Below are positions 1 through 7,826 of a stretch of 64,000 bases of DNA, in pieces. Numbering within the stretch: position 1 is the stretch's first letter; each line of letters opens with the position of its first letter. The stretch is taken from contig NZ_JBHTJN010000008.1 of assembly GCF_042675725.1 (NCBI RefSeq), positions 186,001 through 250,000 on the forward strand, read 5' to 3'. The position numbers were made by a program, and so were the translations under genes. The stretch is from Seminibacterium arietis (lineage in GTDB: Bacteria; Pseudomonadota; Gammaproteobacteria; Enterobacterales; Pasteurellaceae). The notes below the pieces were generated by a model. That model saw nothing but the letters and a program-made list of their open reading frames with translations. It was not told where the DNA came from and made no database searches.

Positions 1-333
1 AGCTACTATCCCTTGCACTAGAGAAGCAAGAAAACTTAATTTCATACTAGCTGTTAATTTAGATTCATGGGTAGAAAGGTAACTGGCAATAATAAACTTT
101 CCATGTCCTGGACCAACGGCATGAAATATACCATATAAAAAACTGATAGCGATCAATAAGCTACCTGCTCTTATCGGCGATTGTTCAATTTGATGCAAAT
201 AACCAGATATTAATCCATTAAACTCTCTTTGCCATAATAAAACTTGACTAAAAAAATAAGGAAAAAAATAAAGTGCGGTCAATAAAAGCAAAATAAAAAC
301 TATCACATAAAAAAACTGTTTTTTTAATTGCAT
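1..333 (-). CDS. zevB: ZevB-like metal permease, partial (3' end outside window)
   Basis: Only the first 111 codons are in the window; the gene runs off the left edge. The start ATG is at 333 and overlaps the end of the upstream gene by 10 bp, so the two are translationally linked. The N-terminus has one membrane segment, and the stretch FHAVGPGHGK is the histidine-rich signature of the NiCoT/RcnA-type nickel-cobalt transporter family. In H. influenzae this permease paired with a DUF1007 periplasmic protein is ZevB of the zinc-uptake system ZevAB, an inner-membrane protein. The pairing here is the same, so I infer the same role; nickel or cobalt transport is the alternative. An uptake signal lies within the coding sequence. 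Confidence 0.8.
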   Translation of the reverse strand, partial: MQLKKQFFYVIVFILLLLTALYFFPYFFSQVLLWQREFNGLISGYLHQIEQSPIRAGSLLIAISFLYGIFHAVGPGHGKFIIASYLSTHESKLTASMKLSFLASLVQGIVA

Positions 334-986
334 GTAATTTCTACCTTTTGAGCAAATACTTGTCCTAAAGAATAATCTTCGTCTTTTTGATTAATATCTA
401 AAGAAGATGCATATTTCCTAATTTTATCACTTACATTAGGTTCAATAACTTTTCCTCGACAATTTTTTGGTAATAGAGAAAAATCTACCGCACTTTTTGT
501 AGGTTTCTCGTAATACATTGAAACAAAATAAGTGGGATCATAAGTCATCAATTGAAAAGTATCATTAATTAAATTTTTTGGTTTCGATAGCATAAAATCA
601 AAAAAATACATAACTTCCGCACCATTTGATTTCATGCCATAATTTTTAGGCTTAGCACTGTATTTAATTTTATTTCCTTTTTTATCAAATAAATAGCTAA
701 AATAATGTTCATTCACAACATTAGTCATAATATCATCTATTAACTTTTGTGTTTCTTTTTTGTTTCCCTGTGCTAGTGCTAAATCATACAATACTGAGGC
801 TGAGCTGGCTTCATCTAAAATCCACTCTACAGAAAACCCTGTAAGCTGATTATTTTCGACTAAAATTTTATTTTTCATTTCAATAAAAGCATGAGGATGT
901 GACACTGCATAATGCGGAATAATCAACACGGAAATAAAGAAGAAAATACGAAATAACTTTTTATTCAAATTTACAATCCAATTCAT
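324..986 (-). CDS. zevA: ZevA-like periplasmic metal-uptake protein (DUF1007)
   Basis: About 220 residues with an N-terminal signal segment (KKLFRIFFFISVLIIPHYA) followed directly by SHPHAF, the histidine motif at the mature N-terminus of DUF1007 proteins. A TTG at 1007 would add seven residues, but the ATG at 986 places the signal peptide correctly and is preferred. Upstream of and overlapping the permease gene, it forms a two-gene operon like zevAB (HI1249-HI1248), where ZevA delivers zinc in the periplasm to the ZevB permease. The zinc assignment rests on that operon similarity; other divalent metals are possible. Confidence 0.8.
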   Translation of the reverse strand: MNWIVNLNKKLFRIFFFISVLIIPHYAVSHPHAFIEMKNKILVENNQLTGFSVEWILDEASSASVLYDLALAQGNKKETQKLIDDIMTNVVNEHYFSYLFDKKGNKIKYSAKPKNYGMKSNGAEVMYFFDFMLSKPKNLINDTFQLMTYDPTYFVSMYYEKPTKSAVDFSLLPKNCRGKVIEPNVSDKIRKYASSLDINQKDEDYSLGQVFAQKVEITCN

Positions 987-1049
987 GTTTAATTTAACTA
1001 AGAACAACAGTTATAAAAATAGTTCCCTTTTTACTGTAAAAAACAGTGG

Positions 1050-1059
1050 AGTTATAACT
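1050..1059. promoter_or_regulatory. Palindrome upstream of zevAB, possible metal-regulator site
   Basis: AGTTATAACT is a perfect 10-bp palindrome about 65 bp upstream of the zevA ATG. Its core resembles the GTTATAAT/ATAAC half-sites of Zur operators, which would suit a zinc-uptake operon. The match is short and AT-rich, so this is only a candidate. Confidence 0.25.
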
Positions 1060-1211
1060 ACTAAATTTCATTACTAACCAAAATAGATTGTACTTTATAT
1101 TATTACTAAAGTACTTAACAATAAGTCAATTATATCATCTAGAACGCTAAATTAAGGACTTAATTTATAAATATGCTTATTTAGATTGGACCGTATAGAA
1201 TGCACAAAAGC

Positions 1212-1244
1212 AAAAAAGCCTTGAATACATTAATTTTCAAGGCT
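1212..1244 (-). terminator. tmRNA terminator
   Basis: On the minus strand AGCCTTGAA pairs with TTCAAGGCT around a 10-nt loop and is followed by a run of T. It lies 37 bp beyond the tmRNA 3' end and is its intrinsic terminator. Confidence 0.8.
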
Positions 1245-1280
1245 ACTTCGTATCTGATAGAACTCTATCTAACTAAAATT

Positions 1281-1646
1281 TGGTGGAGCTGGGGGGAGTT
1301 GAACCCCCGTCCGAAATTACTCTACTGTCAGCACTACACGTTTAGTCTGGTCTTTAATTTCATTTATTCTCTGCGGACAGACACGCGAAAAATAAACTAG
1401 CTCTATTCAATTTAACGTTGCGATCCTATAGCTGCGGCTTCCACGCGATCCCGTTTTAGGTGACTTCTCTTATTTCCCGTCTTACGGGCGAAAGCTAGGG
1501 AGAGAAGGCTATGAGCAGGTTATTAAGCTGCTAAAGCAAATTGTTCGTCATTTGCGACTATTTTTTTGCGGTTTATTTACGAGGCCTACCGCACCTCGAC
1601 GTGCACCTTGAGCTTCGCTAATCCCGTCGAATCCAAAATCAGCCCC
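1281..1646 (-). ncRNA. ssrA: tmRNA (ssrA)
   Basis: The 366-nt RNA starts GGGGCTGATTTTGGATTCGA and ends with the acceptor CTCCACCA; GGGG at the 5' end pairs with the 3' acceptor arm, and a GTTGAACCCCC T-loop-like segment precedes the CCA. The tag reading frame, 1555 down to 1523, encodes ANDEQFALAA then TAA, with the AlaAla end recognised by ClpXP. With SmpB (encoded at 44339-44818 here) it rescues stalled ribosomes by trans-translation. There is also a resume codon region rich in A just before the tag. Confidence 0.97.
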
Positions 1647-1702
1647 AAGTTTTAATAATATTAACAAAAATTTATTAATAGTGAAATGAAAAAATTGCAA
1701 TA

Positions 1703-1730
1703 AATAAAAGAGTGAGATAAAAACTCACTC
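1703..1730 (-). terminator. Terminator of the repeat lipoprotein gene
   Basis: GAGTGAG pairs with CTCACTC on the minus strand, then TTTTATTTATT. It lies 45 bp after the lipoprotein stop codon. Confidence 0.75.
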
Positions 1731-1774
1731 TTATGTTGCATAATCTGAATATTATTCAAATAGAATTATTTAAA

Positions 1775-2368
1775 TTATTCAGCGGATTTTTTTACACCCT
1801 CAACTTTATCGCTGATAGCTTCTTTTGCTTCCGTTATTTTTTTAGCAGCCGCATCTTTTACTTCTGTTGCTTTTTCAACTACAGCTTCTTTGATTTCTGT
1901 AGCTTTTTGAGCTGCTGCATCTTTCATTTCAACAGCGGCTTCTTTTGCTTCTGCCATTTTTGTTGCAGTTGCTTCTTTAGCCTCTGCTGCTTTTTCAACT
2001 GCCGCTTCTTTCATTTCTGTAGCCTTTTGAGCTGCTGCATCTTTCATTTCAACAGCGACTTCTTTTGCTTCTGCCATTTTTGTTGCAGTTGCTTCTTTAG
2101 CCTCTGCTGCTTTTTCAACTGCCGCTTCTTTCATTTCTGTAGCCTTTTGAGCTGCTGCATCTTTCATTTCAACAGCGGCTTCTTTTGCTTCTGCCATTTT
2201 TGTTGCTGTTGCTTCTTTGACCTCTGCTGCTTTTTCGACTACAGCTTCTTTTGCTTCTACTGCACTTGCTTTAGCATTTTCAATATGTTCATTAGCTTTA
2301 TCTTTATCACAACTCGTTAATGCTAAAGTTGAACCCAATACTAATGCTGCTAATAGTGATTTTTTCAT
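1775..2368 (-). CDS. Ala/Lys/Glu-repeat lipoprotein
   Basis: A 197-residue lipoprotein of unknown function. The start MKKSLLAALVLGSTLALTSC gives a short signal peptide and a lipobox LTSC, so the cysteine is probably lipidated. A second ATG three bases upstream is too close to the AGGAGGA ribosome site. Everything after the cysteine is made of AEAKEA/EMKDAA/VEKAAE-type repeats with regular alanine, lysine and glutamate, predicting one long helix or coiled coil. About three copies of a 40-residue unit are visible. Lpp-like envelope spacers and LEA-like proteins have similar composition; I do not recognise a specific family. It has its own terminator and is monocistronic. Confidence 0.8.
   Translation of the reverse strand: MKKSLLAALVLGSTLALTSCDKDKANEHIENAKASAVEAKEAVVEKAAEVKEATATKMAEAKEAAVEMKDAAAQKATEMKEAAVEKAAEAKEATATKMAEAKEVAVEMKDAAAQKATEMKEAAVEKAAEAKEATATKMAEAKEAAVEMKDAAAQKATEIKEAVVEKATEVKDAAAKKITEAKEAISDKVEGVKKSAE
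1865..2245. repeat. 120-bp tandem repeat inside lipoprotein gene
   Basis: The segments starting 1921, 2041 and 2161 match base for base over long stretches with a period of exactly 120 bp (40 codons), with only scattered substitutions. Copy-number change would keep the reading frame and alter the length of the helical lipoprotein. Confidence 0.85.
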
Positions 2369-2559
2369 CATTCCTCCTTATTATGTCATTGATATGATGA
2401 TTACTTCTTACAAACTTATGTTTGTCTTCGCATATTTTGTAATAATTTTTTTTGAAAATAAACTGTTATTTTTGTTTTTTTCATCGTTATGTGTTTAATA
2501 TTGCTAATTAGTTAATTTATTGCACTTTATAACATACTCTGAATAGTGCAATAAAAAAC

Positions 2560-2594
2560 ATTAGCTTAAAAATAAGGATATTTTCTAGGCTAAT
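2560..2594 (-). terminator. Possible bioD terminator
   Basis: On the minus strand ATTAGC pairs with GCTAAT across a 23-nt loop and is followed by GTTTTTTATT, directly after the bioD stop codon. The stem is short, so it is weakly supported. Confidence 0.35.
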
Positions 2595-2595
2595 T

Positions 2596-3312
2596 TTATT
2601 CAATCATTCTAACCAAATGTTCAATGCCTGTAATATATTGTCCTAACTCTTGTTCTTCTGGCTTGTGAATATAAGGAATTTTTCCTATTAATGGCGCATC
2701 AATTTTATCAGATAAAAATCGGATAATTTCAGAGTAATGACTTAATCCAGGATTAATACGATTGGCAATCCAACCTTGTAGCTGCAATCCTGATTGTCTA
2801 ATAGCCTGTGCAGTTAATAGAGCATGATTAATACAACCTTGTTTAATCCCAACAACTAATATAACAGGCATACGATGACTTTCAGCCCAGCTAGCGAAGG
2901 TATATTCCTGGTTAATTGGAGTTAACCAACCATATGATCCTTCAACAACAACTGAACGATATTTTTTAAATAAGCACGCTAAATCATGATTTATCTTATC
3001 AATGTCAATACGTTGAACTTCTGTTGTAAGCATTGGCATAGTATTAGAAAAACTATAACTATTAACATCTTGATAAGTTACATTTTCTTTCGTAGAAGAA
3101 ATTAATGTTAATACATCGGGATTATTCTCTGAACTATAGTCGCTTTCATTTTCTATTTTTACATCGGAATAAACAGGATCTTCAACTCCACATGCTACAG
3201 GTTTGTATCCCACAACTTGTACTTCCGCTTGCTGTAATGATTGAATTATGGCTCTACAAGCAATCGTCTTACCCACATTAGTATCGGTCCCTGTAATAAA
3301 AAAACAATTCAT
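2596..3312 (-). CDS. bioD: Dethiobiotin synthetase (BioD2/YnfK type)
   Basis: A 238-residue cytosolic protein that makes dethiobiotin from 7,8-diaminopelargonate, CO2 and ATP, the penultimate step of biotin synthesis. GTDTNVGKT near residue 7 is the P-loop of the BioD family and VEGSYGW is the second conserved block. No other bio gene lies here. The neighbour upstream is the Mlc-type regulator, as in E. coli, where ynfK (a bioD paralogue) sits beside mlc. By that synteny this is likely the ynfK orthologue. Whether it is the only BioD of this genome cannot be seen. Confidence 0.88.
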   Translation of the reverse strand: MNCFFITGTDTNVGKTIACRAIIQSLQQAEVQVVGYKPVACGVEDPVYSDVKIENESDYSSENNPDVLTLISSTKENVTYQDVNSYSFSNTMPMLTTEVQRIDIDKINHDLACLFKKYRSVVVEGSYGWLTPINQEYTFASWAESHRMPVILVVGIKQGCINHALLTAQAIRQSGLQLQGWIANRINPGLSHYSEIIRFLSDKIDAPLIGKIPYIHKPEEQELGQYITGIEHLVRMIE

Positions 3313-3409
3313 TTTTTCTCCTTTTCTAAATACATCTATTAGATTCTAAAGGATGATTCCATTATAAATTTTGAGATAACACAATTTTTTATTAAGTAAT
3401 GGCAGAATT

Positions 3410-4621
3410 TTACATCAAGTGTATCAATAAACTACCATCATAGATTTTCTGTTTAATACCAGCGGTAATAACGACAGTATTGTTACGCTTATACTGCCCT
3501 GTTATAACTTCTGTTTTTCTTTCTGGTTCAATTAATTTTGCCAAACGTTCATTTAAATAAGGTAAAAATATATCTTTCGCAGTAAGAAGATCTGAACTCA
3601 ACATTACTTTTTTAGACGAAAAAAGATTAATTAAGTTCATTAATAAGTAAGCAATCACATCTGCGAAATGTTGCAAAATTTCTACCGCACTTTTTTCCCC
3701 CTCAATCGCTTTTTGACACAAAAAGCGAATTTTATCTACAGGATTGTCAACTTTGTTATCTGGATAGATTTCATCAACTAGCTGACAAATTGCTTGGTGG
3801 CTAATCTGATTTATTGCTTGATAGCGTTGTATTTCTGGCAAATGTGCATTAATCTGCTTTTGAATAGGGTTAAAATGAGGAACAATCATTTTATCAATGT
3901 TCATTTTCTCTTTACTATTTGCACAAATAATATTTCCTTGAGAAAGTACACTTAAATTAATCACATCATCTATTTGTAGAAATAGTACATTATTACAACC
4001 AATAACTGTACCTAGAGTACTTTCCGCTAATAACCATGTTTCGAAATACTCTGTCACTAACACTGGAATATCAAAGTGCGGTTCAAATATTGCTTTAAGA
4101 TCAAGCGATAATTCATATTGCCCTAAACGATACAATTTACCATTACTTTTATTCAACTGACCTGCAACAGCAATCGAGAAAACAAAAGGATGCGTTAACT
4201 TATGTTTTGCTTCAAGTAAAAAATTTTGCAAACATTTAATCAATACTTGTTCTAATTGAACTAAATTTGCTTTGTTAAGTGGGTAAACACGCTGAATAAT
4301 TGGCGTACCATCTAACTCGCAAAGCAAAATATCGAAATGATTTTCTGCTAATACCGCACATAACGATTGCCAATAAAATGGCGAAACACACAGACCAACA
4401 GCAGGTCTTCCCCGTGCCTCTGTGTTTTGTACAGTTCTTTCAATGATCAGTTTTTTTTCTATTAATTCTCGAGTTAATGCTGTGATTGTTGCGGGAGCTA
4501 ATCGAGATAATTTAGATAAGTCAATGCGTGAAATTTCTTCAAACTGTTCAATCAAACGATAAATTTTACCTAGTTGCTTTAAATGCAACGGAAGTTTATC
4601 CTCTTTTCTAATCTTAGACAT
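3410..4621 (-). CDS. mlc: ROK-family repressor, Mlc orthologue without the zinc site
   Basis: A 403-residue ROK protein with an N-terminal winged helix (residues about 20-75; SRIDLSKLSRLAPATIT is the recognition region) and GRPAVGL, both very like E. coli Mlc, and a matching C-terminal end DGSLLIHLM. The position beside bioD2 also matches E. coli. Mlc represses PTS and sugar genes until it is bound by dephosphorylated PtsG. The ROK zinc motif (His then CxCGxxGC) is missing: residues 245-280 hold no cysteine until 279. That site stabilises Mlc-type DNA binding, so this copy may have altered activity or another ligand. An acquired role as a different sugar regulator is possible. Confidence 0.7.
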   Translation of the reverse strand: MSKIRKEDKLPLHLKQLGKIYRLIEQFEEISRIDLSKLSRLAPATITALTRELIEKKLIIERTVQNTEARGRPAVGLCVSPFYWQSLCAVLAENHFDILLCELDGTPIIQRVYPLNKANLVQLEQVLIKCLQNFLLEAKHKLTHPFVFSIAVAGQLNKSNGKLYRLGQYELSLDLKAIFEPHFDIPVLVTEYFETWLLAESTLGTVIGCNNVLFLQIDDVINLSVLSQGNIICANSKEKMNIDKMIVPHFNPIQKQINAHLPEIQRYQAINQISHQAICQLVDEIYPDNKVDNPVDKIRFLCQKAIEGEKSAVEILQHFADVIAYLLMNLINLFSSKKVMLSSDLLTAKDIFLPYLNERLAKLIEPERKTEVITGQYKRNNTVVITAGIKQKIYDGSLLIHLM

Positions 4622-4828
4622 GGTATTTTATAAATAATTTACTAATATTATTATATAGTTATACCATTTAAACTTTTAAATACAAGATTATTATCTAAAT
4701 TCTGTGGACTACGTCACAAAACCTATTAAGAAAGATATGAAATTTTAATAGGGATAGATTTTGGTAATTTGATTGAGTTTGAGGTAAACTAGGCGGGTTT
4801 TTATTAAAATTTTTAAATTGAGGTTGAT

Positions 4829-6232
4829 ATGGCTAAAATTGCAACAATCGTTGATGTATTGCAAGGAAAAGTAAACATTGGCGAACAGGTAAAAGTGCAA
4901 GGTTGGATTCGCACTCGCCGTGATTCTAAAGCAGGATTGTCTTTTTTATCAGTTTATGATGGCTCTTGTTTTGATCCAATCCAAGTTATCGTAAATAACA
5001 ACATTAATAATTATGAGAGTGAAATTTTACGTTTAACTACAGGTTGCTCTGTCTCTGTAATAGGAAAAGTAGTAGAATCTCCAGCACAGGGACAAGCTGT
5101 GGAACTACAAGCAGAAAATGTGCAAGTAGTCGGCTGGGTCGAAGATCCTGAAACCTATCCAATGTCAGCAAAGCGTCACAGTATTGAGTACTTACGTGAA
5201 GTAGCTCATTTGCGTCCACGTACTAATATCATTGGAGCAGTCGCTCGAGTACGTCATTGCTTAGCTCAAGCCATTCATCGTTTCTTTAATGAACAAGGTT
5301 TTTATTGGGTAGCTACTCCTCTAATTACAGCTTCTGATACTGAAGGAGCGGGGGAGATGTTCCGTGTTTCAACTTTGGATCTTGAAAATTTACCTCGTAA
5401 TGACCAAGGTGCGGTTGATTTTTCACAAGATTTCTTCGGCAAAGAGTCTTTTTTGACAGTATCAGGACAATTAAATGGTGAAACCTATGCCTGTGCATTA
5501 AGTAAAATTTATACTTTCGGTCCTACTTTCCGTGCAGAAAACTCCAACACTACTCGCCATTTAGCAGAGTTTTGGATGGTAGAACCTGAAATTGCGTTCG
5601 CTGATTTAGCTGATAATGCAAAATTAGCTGAAGACATGCTGAAATATGTCTTCCGTGCCGTATTAAATGAACGTAAAGATGATTTAAAATTCTTTGAAAA
5701 ACATGTAGATAAAAACGTAATCAATCGCTTAGAAGATTTTATTGCTTCAGACTTCGCACAAATCGACTACACTGATGCTATCGAAGTATTAATAAAATCA
5801 GGCAAAGAATTTGAGTTTCCTGTTTCTTGGGGAATTGATTTATCCTCTGAACATGAACGCTATTTAGCGGAAGAATACTTCAAATCGCCAGTAGTAGTTA
5901 AAAATTATCCTAAAGATATTAAGGCGTTCTATATGCGTCTAAACGATGATGGTAAAACAGTCGCTGCAATGGACGTATTAGCTCCTGGTATCGGTGAAAT
6001 TATTGGTGGTTCACAACGTGAAGAGCGACTAGAAATTTTAGATAAACGAATGGTTGAAATGGGGTTAAATCCTGATGATTATTGGTGGTATCGTGATTTA
6101 CGTCGTTATGGTACAGTTCCGCACGCAGGTTTCGGTTTAGGTTTTGAGCGTTTAATTGTTTACGTCACAGGTGTACAAAATATTCGTGATGTAATTCCAT
6201 TCCCTCGTTCTCCAAGAAATGCGAATTTCTAA
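4829..6232 (+). CDS. asnS: Asparaginyl-tRNA synthetase
   Basis: A 467-residue class IIb synthetase, normal length for bacterial AsnRS, that charges tRNA-Asn in the cytosol. An N-terminal OB-fold anticodon domain (about 1-105, with GWIRTRRDSK) is followed by the catalytic core: motif 2 contains FRAENSNTTRHLAEFWMVEPE, and motif 3 GFGLGFERL lies near the C-terminus. TGAGGT precedes the ATG. A bidirectional terminator follows, shared with putP. An uptake signal overlaps the stop codon. Confidence 0.97.
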   Translation: MAKIATIVDVLQGKVNIGEQVKVQGWIRTRRDSKAGLSFLSVYDGSCFDPIQVIVNNNINNYESEILRLTTGCSVSVIGKVVESPAQGQAVELQAENVQVVGWVEDPETYPMSAKRHSIEYLREVAHLRPRTNIIGAVARVRHCLAQAIHRFFNEQGFYWVATPLITASDTEGAGEMFRVSTLDLENLPRNDQGAVDFSQDFFGKESFLTVSGQLNGETYACALSKIYTFGPTFRAENSNTTRHLAEFWMVEPEIAFADLADNAKLAEDMLKYVFRAVLNERKDDLKFFEKHVDKNVINRLEDFIASDFAQIDYTDAIEVLIKSGKEFEFPVSWGIDLSSEHERYLAEEYFKSPVVVKNYPKDIKAFYMRLNDDGKTVAAMDVLAPGIGEIIGGSQREERLEILDKRMVEMGLNPDDYWWYRDLRRYGTVPHAGFGLGFERLIVYVTGVQNIRDVIPFPRSPRNANF

Positions 6233-6261
6233 CCGCACTTTAGTATAAAGTTAAATTAACA

Positions 6262-6292
6262 AACTCCGATTTTATAATTAAAATCGGAGTTT
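6262..6292. terminator. Bidirectional terminator between asnS and putP
   Basis: AACTCCGATTTT pairs with AAAATCGGAGTT. T runs follow on both strands, so it ends both convergent genes. Confidence 0.85.
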
Positions 6293-6311
6293 TTATTTAG
6301 CTTAACCAAAC

Positions 6312-7811
6312 TTACCGTCTGCTTTCAAATTCCGCAAGTGCTTGATCAAATTTTTCTGCAACTTGTTGATTTACTGGTGTAAATATTGATGAAGTCAATG
6401 TAATGAATGAACACATTAAAAATCCAGGTATGATTTCATAAAGCTTTGATAAATCTTCCCAGCCCCAGTATTTCATCAACGGACTCCATGCAACTACTGT
6501 TACAGCTCCAGAGATCATACCCCATAATGCGGCCTTTGAACTAATATTGCGGTTAAACAATGAAAGTATGACAACTGGACCAAATGCAGCTCCAAAACCA
6601 GCCCAAGCATAGGATACTAATCCCATTACTTTAGAATTTGGATCTTGTGCAATAACAATCGCTATCACAGAAATTAATAGAACCATGAGTCGTCCAATCC
6701 AAACTAATTCTTTGCTTGAAGCTGTTTTACGAAAGAATCCTTTATAAAAGTCCTCAGTAATTGCAGCAGAACACATTAATAATTGAGCTGATAGCGTACT
6801 CATCACTGCAGCTAAAATTGCGGACAATACAACACCAACAATCCAAGGATTAAACATCACTTTAGAAAGTTCAATAAAAATTGATTCAGCATTAGATAAA
6901 GGTAAGTTGTGAGCTGAGAAATAAGCTAAGCCATAGTATCCTACTGCTACTGCACCACCTAAACATAAAATCATCCAACTAATCCCAATTCGTCGAGCAT
7001 TATTCAACGATTGCACAGAGTCAGCTGCCATAAAACGAGCAAGAATGTGTGGCTGACCAAAATACCCTAATCCCCACGCCATAGCTGAAATAACGCCAAT
7101 ACCTGAAACATTGTGCAACCAGTTTGAGTAAGGAATACCTGTTATAGCTGTTTTACTTTCAATTGCTAAGGTGATTTCATCCCAACTTAGATGAAGTAAT
7201 ACCATTACAGGGGCAAGTAATAAAGCAAAAATCATTAAGGTTGCTTGAATACTGTCACTCCAAGATACTGCCAAATATCCACCGATAAAAGTGTAAACAA
7301 TTGTCGATAACGCTCCAAGCCAAAGTGCGGTGCTATATTCCATACCTAACAAGCCTTGAAATAATTTTGCTCCTGCGACTACACCTGAAGCACAGTAAAT
7401 AGTAAAAAAGAACAAAATAATTGCCGACGACATTATTTTTAACGCATTTTTTTGACGAGGAAAACGCTGAGCAAAAAACTCGGGTAACGTCAACGCATTA
7501 TCATAATTTTCAGTGAATATTCTTAAACGCCCAGCCACTACACGGTAATTTAAATATGCACCTATAGTTAAGCCTACAGCAATCCAAGCCTCACTCATGC
7601 CAACTGCATAAATTGCACCTGGTAACCCCATAAGTAACCAACCTGACATATCAGAGGCACCAGCTGACATCGCAGTAACAAAGCTCCCCATTTTACGTCC
7701 ACCTAAAATATAATCATCAAAGTTTTGGGTAGAACGATAAGCGTAGATTCCAATTCCTAAAATAATTACTAGATACAGACCAAAAGTAATGTAAATTTGG
7801 TAATTTTGCAT
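6312..7811 (-). CDS. putP: Sodium/proline symporter
   Basis: A 499-residue inner-membrane sodium:solute symporter with about 13 hydrophobic segments. DDYILGGRKMGSFVTAMSAG and the following GASDMSGWLLMGLPGA block are characteristic of PutP, which carries proline in with Na+. It lies 15 bp downstream of putA in the same direction, so both are probably one transcript under the CRP site at 11370. Together they import proline and oxidise it to glutamate. Confidence 0.95.
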   Translation of the reverse strand: MQNYQIYITFGLYLVIILGIGIYAYRSTQNFDDYILGGRKMGSFVTAMSAGASDMSGWLLMGLPGAIYAVGMSEAWIAVGLTIGAYLNYRVVAGRLRIFTENYDNALTLPEFFAQRFPRQKNALKIMSSAIILFFFTIYCASGVVAGAKLFQGLLGMEYSTALWLGALSTIVYTFIGGYLAVSWSDSIQATLMIFALLLAPVMVLLHLSWDEITLAIESKTAITGIPYSNWLHNVSGIGVISAMAWGLGYFGQPHILARFMAADSVQSLNNARRIGISWMILCLGGAVAVGYYGLAYFSAHNLPLSNAESIFIELSKVMFNPWIVGVVLSAILAAVMSTLSAQLLMCSAAITEDFYKGFFRKTASSKELVWIGRLMVLLISVIAIVIAQDPNSKVMGLVSYAWAGFGAAFGPVVILSLFNRNISSKAALWGMISGAVTVVAWSPLMKYWGWEDLSKLYEIIPGFLMCSFITLTSSIFTPVNQQVAEKFDQALAEFESRR

Positions 7812-7826
7812 AAATTTCTCCTATAA

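Noticed and set aside
1733..2320. Cysteine/phenylalanine-rich open frame opposite the lipoprotein
   Set aside because: Antisense shadow of the repeat; low-complexity product with no known fold.
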